Below, in pieces: positions 6,161-9,606 of a stretch of 9,606 nucleotides of DNA. How positions within the stretch are numbered: the stretch's first letter is position 1; every line of letters begins with the position of its first letter. Origin of the DNA: Desulfovibrio sp. GTDB lineage: Bacteria; Desulfobacterota; Desulfovibrionia; Desulfovibrionales; Desulfovibrionaceae. The stretch is from contig JALHHV010000066.1 of assembly GCA_022837365.1 (NCBI GenBank), positions 1 to 9,606 on the forward strand, read 5' to 3'. A program made the position numbers and the translations under genes. The notes under the pieces were generated by a model that saw only the letters and a program-made list of their open reading frames with translations, made no database searches and was not told the DNA's origin.

Positions 6161-7146
6161 ATCTCGCCTACTACCCCGGCTGTTCGGGGCTCGGCACCTC
6201 GCGCGAGTACGAACGCTCCACCCGGGCCGCCTGCGCGGCGCTGGGCGTGAAGCTGACGGACATTCCGGACTGGAGCTGTTGCGGCTCCACCCCGGCCCAC
6301 GCGCTGGAACACGCGCTGTCGGGCGCGCTTTCGGCCCGCAACCTGGTGGGCGCGGCCCGCGCGGGCTGCGACACCGTGGCCACCCCCTGTCCGAGCTGCC
6401 TTTCCAACCTCAAGACCGCCCGCCACCGCATGGCCGACACGGCGTTCCGCGCCAGGGTCGGCCGCCTGCTGGACCAGCCCGCCGATGAACTGGCCGCGTT
6501 GCCCGACGTCCAGTCGGTGCTGGAAACGCTGGTGACCCGCGTGGGGCTGGACGCCATCCGCGCCAGGGTGCGCCAGCCTCTGGCCGGGCTGCGGGTGGCT
6601 CCCTATTACGGCTGCATCATGACCCGCCCGGCGGATGTCATGCGCTTCGACGATCCGGAAAATCCCACCTCCATGGACGACCTGCTCACGGCGCTGGGCG
6701 CCGAGGTGGTTCCCTTCCCCTACAAGGTGGAATGCTGCGGGGCCTCGTATGGCGTCACGCGGCGGGACATCGTGGCCCGGCTTTCCGGGCGGCTGCTGGG
6801 CGCGGCGCGCGACGCCGGGGCCCACGCGGTGGTGGTGGCCTGTCCGCTGTGCCAGATGAACCTGGACCTGCGCCAGTCGCAGGTGGAATGGCCCGGCGGC
6901 AAGGCCGTGGACATGCCGGTGTTCTACTTCACCCAGTTGCTGGGGCGCGCCCTGGGCGTGCCGGACGCGGAACTGGGGCTGGAACAGCTGTGCGTTGACC
7001 CGGCCATCGCCTTCCGCCGCGCGGCGCAGGTTGTCGCGGCACGGCAGGCCGAAGAGGCCGCGCAGGCCGCCAAGGCCGCCGCCCAGGCCGCCAAGGCGGC
7101 GCAGGCCAAGCAGGCCGCCGCAGCGAATGAAGGGGGCAGGGCATGA
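6157..7146 (+). CDS. hdrB: Heterodisulfide reductase subunit B (HdrB-like, two CCG domains)
   Basis: Catalytic disulfide-reducing subunit of the soluble Hdr complex. In sulfate reducers without coenzyme M/B the likely substrate is a DsrC disulfide or trisulfide; that is inference from the family. The 329-aa protein shows both CCG motifs that hold noncubane [4Fe-4S] clusters in HdrB: C9-x31-C41C42-x35-C78-x2-C81 and C153-x39-C193C194-x34-C229-x2-C232. AGGAGGAAAGG (6141-6151) precedes the ATG, which overlaps the hdrC stop (ATGA). After about residue 289 the chain becomes an Ala/Lys/Gln-rich helical tail of some 40 residues, not part of the CCG fold and partly built from a 21-nt DNA repeat. The gene ends in a 4-nt overlap with hdrA. 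Confidence 0.95.
   Translation: MNLAYYPGCSGLGTSREYERSTRAACAALGVKLTDIPDWSCCGSTPAHALEHALSGALSARNLVGAARAGCDTVATPCPSCLSNLKTARHRMADTAFRARVGRLLDQPADELAALPDVQSVLETLVTRVGLDAIRARVRQPLAGLRVAPYYGCIMTRPADVMRFDDPENPTSMDDLLTALGAEVVPFPYKVECCGASYGVTRRDIVARLSGRLLGAARDAGAHAVVVACPLCQMNLDLRQSQVEWPGGKAVDMPVFYFTQLLGRALGVPDAELGLEQLCVDPAIAFRRAAQVVAARQAEEAAQAAKAAAQAAKAAQAKQAAAANEGGRA
7063..7097 (+). repeat. 21-nt-period direct repeat encoding the Ala/Lys-rich HdrB tail
   Basis: CAGGCCGCCAAGGC occurs at 7063-7076 and again at 7084-7097, offset 21 nt, i.e. exactly seven codons (QAAKAAA/QAAKAAQ), the heptad period of a helical or coiled-coil segment. The spacing suggests tandem duplication or slippage within the 3' end of hdrB. 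Confidence 0.6.
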
Positions 7147-8976
7147 GAATAGGTGTTTTCGTCTGCCACTGCGGCAGCAACATCGGCGGCACCGTGGACG
7201 TGCCCAGCGTGGCGGAAACGGCCCGCGCCTATCCCGACGTGGTCTTTTCCTCCGACACCATGTACGCGTGCTCCGAGCCGGGGCAGGCGGCCATCGTGGA
7301 CGCCATCAGGGAACATGCGCTGGACGGCGTGGTGGTTGCCTCGTGCACCCCGCGCATGCACGAGCCCACCTTCCGCCGCACGGTGGAGCGGGCCGGGCTG
7401 AACCGCTACATGTTCGAAATGGCCAACATCCGTGAACATGTTTCATGGATCGGCAAGGACCGCGAGGCCAACAGCAACAAGGCGGCGGAACTGGTCCGCA
7501 TGGCCGTGGAAAAGCTGCGCCTGAACGCGCCGCTGTACCCCAAGTCGTTCGACGTGACCAAGCGCGTGCTGGTCATCGGCGGCGGGGTGGCGGGCATCCA
7601 GGCCGCGCTGGACTGCGCCGACGGCGGCATCGAAGTGGTGCTGGTGGAGCGCGAATCGACCATCGGCGGCAAGATGGCCAAGCTGGACAAGACCTTCCCC
7701 ACCGTGGACTGTTCCAGCTGCATCCTGGGTCCCAAGATGGTGGACGTGTCCCAGCACCCCAACATCCGCCTGTACGCCCATGCCGAGGTCGAGAAGATCG
7801 GCGGCTACGTGGGCAACTTCAAGGTGGACGTGCGGCGCAGGGCCACCTACGTGGACTGGGAACTATGCACCGGCTGCGGTCTGTGCATGGAAAAGTGCCC
7901 CAGCAAGAAGTCGCCCGACGCGTTCAACGAGCACGTGGGCGTCACCACCTCCATCAACATCCCGTTCCCGCAGGCCATCCCCAAGAAGGCCATCATCGAC
8001 CCGACCTCGTGCCGCCAGTTCGTCAAGGGCAAGTGCGGCGTGTGCGCCAAGGTGTGCCCCACCGGGGCCATCCGCTACGACATGGAAGACGAGGTGGTCA
8101 CCGAGGAAGTGGGGGCCATCATCGCGGCCACGGGCTACGACCTGTTCGACTACACCCGCTACACGGAATACGGCGGTGGGCGCTACCCGGACGTGATCAC
8201 CTCGCTCCAGTACGAACGGCTGCTGTCGGCGTCCGGCCCCACGGGCGGGCACGTCAAGCGCCCGTCCGACGGCAAGGAGCCCAAGACGGTGGTGTTCATC
8301 CAGTGCGTGGGCTCGCGCGACCGTTCCGTGGACCGGCCGTATTGCAGCGGCTTCTGCTGCATGTACACCGCCAAGCAACGTGCGCGGCCGGGTGTCCATG
8401 ATCGTTCCGCAGGGCGACACCTATCTGGTGCGTGGGGTGGACACCCTGCTCGGCGAACAGGTGGAGGTGGCCGCAGACCTGGTGGTGCTGGCCGTGGGGG
8501 CGGAATCCTCGCGCGGGGCGCCGCAACTGGCCGAAAAACTGCGCATTTCCTACGACAACTACGGCTTCTTCATGGAAAGCCACTGCAAGCTGCGTCCGGT
8601 GGAAACCAATACCGCGGGGGTCTACCTTGCCGGTGCGTGCCAGGGTCCCAAGGACATCCCGTCCTCGGTGGGGCAGGGCAGCGCGGCGGCGGCCAAGGTG
8701 CTGGGCCTCTTCTCGCGCGGCAGGCTGGAAAGCGACCCGCAGATCTCGCAGGTGGACGTGCGCCGCTGCGTGGGCTGCGGCAAGTGCATCACCACCTGCC
8801 CCTACGGGGCCATCGAATGGATGGAACTGCGCGGCGAGATGAAGGCCCGCGTCATTGAAACGGTGTGCCAGGGCTGCGGCATCTGCACGGTCACCTGCCC
8901 GCAGGGGGCCATCCAGTTGCAGCACTTCACCGACAATCAGATCCTCGCGGAGGTCAACGCACTATGCCTGTCCTGA
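7143..8976 (+). pseudogene. hdrA: Heterodisulfide reductase subunit A (HdrA-like, FAD + four [4Fe-4S]), frameshifted by internal deletion
   Basis: HdrA carries the FAD thought to bifurcate electrons between ferredoxin and HdrC/HdrB. ATG 7143 overlaps the hdrB stop and follows AGGGGGCAGGG. In the first frame (412 codons) are the N-terminal HdrA domain, the FAD-binding VLVIGGGVAG at 142-151 with IGGKMAKLDKTFPT, cluster motif C242-x2-C245-x2-C248-x3-C252, a second with C290, C298, C301, C305, and CCMYTAKQ. The frame then becomes nonsense and would stop at 8856-8858 (571 aa). The proper continuation resumes in another frame at 8380 (VRGRVSMIVPQGD), through the C-terminal two-cluster ferredoxin domain (CVGCGKCITTCP, CQGCGICTVTCP) to the TGA at 8974. 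Family members have about 42 residues at this point that are missing here. Restored length would be near 653 aa. Unmended, the product loses two clusters and part of the flavin domain. The ends of the gene are undecayed. Confidence 0.9.
8376..8380 (+). other. Deletion/frameshift junction in hdrA
   Basis: The sequence reads GCCAAGCAACGTGCGCGGCC. ...CCMYTAKQ ends in frame at 8376-8378 and VRGRVS begins in a different frame at 8380. HdrA homologues carry about 42 residues between these motifs, including the conserved stretch resembling YMDIRAFGKGYEEYYRR. The frame change needs a loss of 3n+2 nt, so about 128 nt fits. Confidence 0.8.
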
Positions 8977-9606
8977 AGGGGAAGGAACTCCGCGTCGTAG
9001 GGTTCCTGTGCAACTGGTGCTCGTACGGCGGTGCCGACACCGCCGGGGTCGGGCGTTTCTCGCAGCCCACGGACCTGCGCATCATCCGCGTGCCCTGTTC
9101 GGGACGCGTGGACCCCATGTTCGTGGTGAAAGCGCTGCTCAGCGGCGCGGACGGGGTGCTGGTCTCCGGCTGCCACCCGCGCGACTGTCACTACAGCCAG
9201 GGCAACTTCTACGCCCGGCGACGGCTTGAAACCCTGAAGGAATTCCTGCCCGCCCTGGGCATCGACCCGGACCGCTTCCAGTACACCTGGGTTTCGGCGT
9301 CGGAAGGGCAGCGCTGGAAGACCGTCGTATCGTCCTTCGTCGAGAAGGTGCACCAGTTGGGGCACGCCCCGCGCATCGAGGAAGCCGCCCCCTACCTGCC
9401 GCTGGCGGAAAAGGGCGACACCCCCCGCGCGCCGCTACGTCCGCTGGCGTATCCTGCGGCGGGCACGCTGGCCGCCTCGCTGGAGCAGTTGCGCGAGAAG
9501 ATCCGCGCGGCCCTGCCGGAACTGGACTGCGTCATCGGCTGGCAGCAGGGCTTCGACGCGCTGCACGCCACGCCGCTGTTCATGCGCAAGCCCGAGGACG
9601 TGGACA
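8964..9606 (+). CDS. flxD: MvhD/FlxD-like iron-sulfur subunit, 3' end outside window
   Basis: Starts at ATG 8964, inside the end of hdrA (13-nt overlap), with GGAGG (8949-8953) 10 nt upstream; open to the window end (214 codons seen). Residues 1-140 or so form an MvhD/FrhD-like domain: GFLCNWCSYGGADTAG (C16, C19), RVPCSGRVDP (C45) and SGCHPRDCHYSQGN (C70, C75), the Cys set that binds a [2Fe-2S] cluster in MvhD. This subunit hands electrons to HdrA, here presumably from the FlxAB NADH-oxidising module encoded further on. After a Pro/Ala-rich linker (about 150-170) a second region begins with LREKIRAALPELDCVIGW and continues HATPLFMRKPEDVD. This goes beyond the roughly 140 aa of a plain MvhD and may be the start of an FlxC-like Fe-S domain. 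The frame is intact as far as visible. Confidence 0.88.
   Translation, partial: MPVLKGKELRVVGFLCNWCSYGGADTAGVGRFSQPTDLRIIRVPCSGRVDPMFVVKALLSGADGVLVSGCHPRDCHYSQGNFYARRRLETLKEFLPALGIDPDRFQYTWVSASEGQRWKTVVSSFVEKVHQLGHAPRIEEAAPYLPLAEKGDTPRAPLRPLAYPAAGTLAASLEQLREKIRAALPELDCVIGWQQGFDALHATPLFMRKPEDVD

Noticed and set aside
7063..7097. CRISPR-like or mobile-element repeat.
   Set aside because: Only two in-frame copies inside hdrB with codon-period spacing; no spacers, terminal repeats or transposase are present anywhere in the window.
8356..8400. Programmed ribosomal frameshifting as the explanation for the hdrA frame change.
   Set aside because: Slippery sequence and stimulatory structure are not evident, and about 42 conserved residues are physically absent, which frameshifting would not restore.

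Overview
The window is GC-rich (roughly two thirds G+C) bacterial DNA. Its gene content points to a sulfate-reducing member of the Desulfovibrionaceae, in the Desulfovibrio/Nitratidesulfovibrio vulgaris group: an iron alcohol dehydrogenase followed by hdrC-hdrB-hdrA and an MvhD-like gene is the known head of the adh-hdrCBA-flx ethanol cluster of that group. The species is inferred from protein resemblance only; no rRNA is present.

Layout. (1) 99-938 (+): an exported, Tat-signal DJ-1/PfpI-family protein of the isonitrile-hydratase type, closed by a strong 15-bp hairpin terminator (963-998) that also ends the convergent operon. (2) 3619-1022 (-): a two-gene operon for a PhsA/PsrA-like molybdopterin oxidoreductase and its four-cluster ferredoxin subunit. 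No membrane anchor gene follows. The ferredoxin gene carries an internal deletion with a frameshift at about 1225-1230. (3) 3620-4144: a 525-bp divergent regulatory region with several palindromes and a very good sigma-54 -24/-12 promoter (4050-4065) in front of adh. (4) 4145-5326 (+): iron-containing alcohol dehydrogenase. (5) 5327-5599: a 273-bp spacer with two strong hairpins, probably a partial terminator and/or an RNA processing element. (6) 5600-9606 (+): hdrC, hdrB, hdrA and a partial flxD, translationally coupled by 4-, 4- and 13-nt overlaps. hdrA carries a second internal deletion with a frameshift at about 8377-8380.

How the genes work together. In this cluster the alcohol dehydrogenase makes NADH from ethanol. 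The Flx-Hdr complex is thought to oxidise NADH by flavin-based electron bifurcation, sending electrons to ferredoxin and, through HdrB, to a disulfide acceptor, probably DsrC. Electrons are thought to enter through FlxD to HdrA, the flavin subunit. The rest of flx lies beyond the window.

The most unusual observation is that two otherwise well-conserved Fe-S genes in separate operons each carry a clean frameshifting deletion (about 25 nt and about 128 nt by family length). Flanking sequence on both sides of each junction is fully gene-like. Either this strain has lost both activities very recently, or the assembly is collapsed at these points; read-level evidence would decide.
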